Shown here: in pieces, positions 63,790 to 64,000 of the stretch
Numbering within the stretch: the stretch's first letter is position 1
Layout of the letters: the number at the start of each line of letters is the position of its first letter
Source of the DNA: Endozoicomonas sp. NE40
Lineage (GTDB): Bacteria; Pseudomonadota; Gammaproteobacteria; Pseudomonadales; Endozoicomonadaceae
Direction of reading: 5' to 3'
DNA length: 64,000 nt
NCBI RefSeq assembly: GCF_040549045.1
Contig: NZ_JBEWTB010000002.1
Coordinates: forward strand, 3,042,501-3,106,500
The notes under the pieces: model-generated
The model's input: only the letters and a program-made list of their open reading frames with translations
Told to the model about the DNA's origin: nothing
The model's database searches: none
Translations under genes and position numbers: made by a program

Positions 63790-64000
63790 TTACAGGTTGA
63801 GTTGCTGTACAACATAGTCGATATCTTTATCGCCCCGTCCACTCAGGTTGACCAGAATACTCTTGTCTTTTGACAGTTCAGGTGCCAGCCTGATGGCTCC
63901 CGCAACGGCATGAGCACTTTCCAGCGCCGGGATAATGCCTTCTTTTCTGGATAGAGTCATAAAAGCATCCAGACACTCCTGGTCTGTGGCGCTTTGGTAG
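63790..64000 (-). CDS. trpB: tryptophan synthase beta chain, C-terminal part (continues beyond window)
   Basis: The last 70 codons read YQSATDQECLDAFMTLSRKEGIIPALESAHAVAGAIRLAPELS...SILVNLSGRGDKDIDYVVQQLNL. The segments EGIIPALE and NLSGRGDKD are diagnostic of TrpB (PLP phosphate/substrate region). It catalyses indole plus serine to tryptophan. No trpA follows downstream (a hairpin and a convergent gene do), so a standard trpBA order is not present on this side. Confidence 0.93.
   Translation of the reverse strand, partial: YQSATDQECLDAFMTLSRKEGIIPALESAHAVAGAIRLAPELSKDKSILVNLSGRGDKDIDYVVQQLNL

Overview
The window looks like chromosomal DNA of a marine, host-associated gammaproteobacterium. 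I infer an Endozoicomonas-like member of the Oceanospirillales, at genus level only by inference. The reasons are a gammaproteobacterial 23S/5S rRNA end, a flagellin gene, a type III secretion translocator/chaperone pair, a secreted ankyrin protein, three dicarboxylate-type transporters and a Cys-rich secreted protein. About two thirds of the window is ordinary core genome; the accessory parts are at about 6-7.5 kb, 14.8-16 kb, 28-31 kb, 37-46 kb and 48.5-50 kb.

Layout. 1-2044: the 3' part of a 23S rRNA, a 5S rRNA and a terminator. 2.2-16 kb: RhlE helicase, a GST, two SLC13/DASS transporters in opposite orientation around a truncated QEGLA/DUF1704 remnant, a flavin reductase and a frameshifted PepSY remnant; then a membrane-anchored peptide-deformylase-like protein, a class I photolyase, a copper-type TonB receptor, a Na/Pi symporter and an ankyrin protein. 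16.2-18.9 kb: copA-cueR, with a textbook CueR-type promoter in front of copA. 19-28 kb: gabD, an MFS transporter, an NTF2-like protein, a DUF2062 protein, rmuC, an SDR, tRNA-Ser(GGA), tRNA-Arg(ACG) and YgiQ. 28.4-30.5 kb: a SycD/LcrH-type chaperone translationally coupled to a large candidate translocator/effector, with no other secretion genes in view.

31-37 kb: an OmpA-like barrel, then a leftward set in which a MarR regulator (Cys-rich N-terminus) precedes two ABC half-exporters with complementary degenerate sites and a eukaryotic-type glutathione synthetase. This last set is the most unusual arrangement in the window: glutathione (or related peptide) synthesis appears coupled to a heterodimeric exporter. 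37.3-40.2 kb: CRY-DASH followed by an iron-sulfur photolyase, which gives three photolyase-family classes in the window. 40.7-44.5 kb: an IS66-family element whose tnpC is interrupted by an ISKra4-family element with perfect inverted repeats and a 9-bp target duplication.

44.5-64 kb: an IS-truncated membrane protein, a Cys-rich secreted protein, a DUF1800/DUF1501 pair, a possible papain-fold protein, and a periplasmic duplicated-domain protein divergent from an OmpR/EnvZ-type two-component system. These are followed by DbpA helicase, a DinJ/YafQ toxin-antitoxin pair, flagellin, a third DASS transporter, several small conserved proteins, RlmA, a secreted sulfatase and the 3' end of trpB. Several genes act on 23S rRNA (RlmA, DbpA) or RNA generally (RhlE). 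The sulfatase, anion transporters and secreted proteins fit life on or in an animal host, but that is inference.
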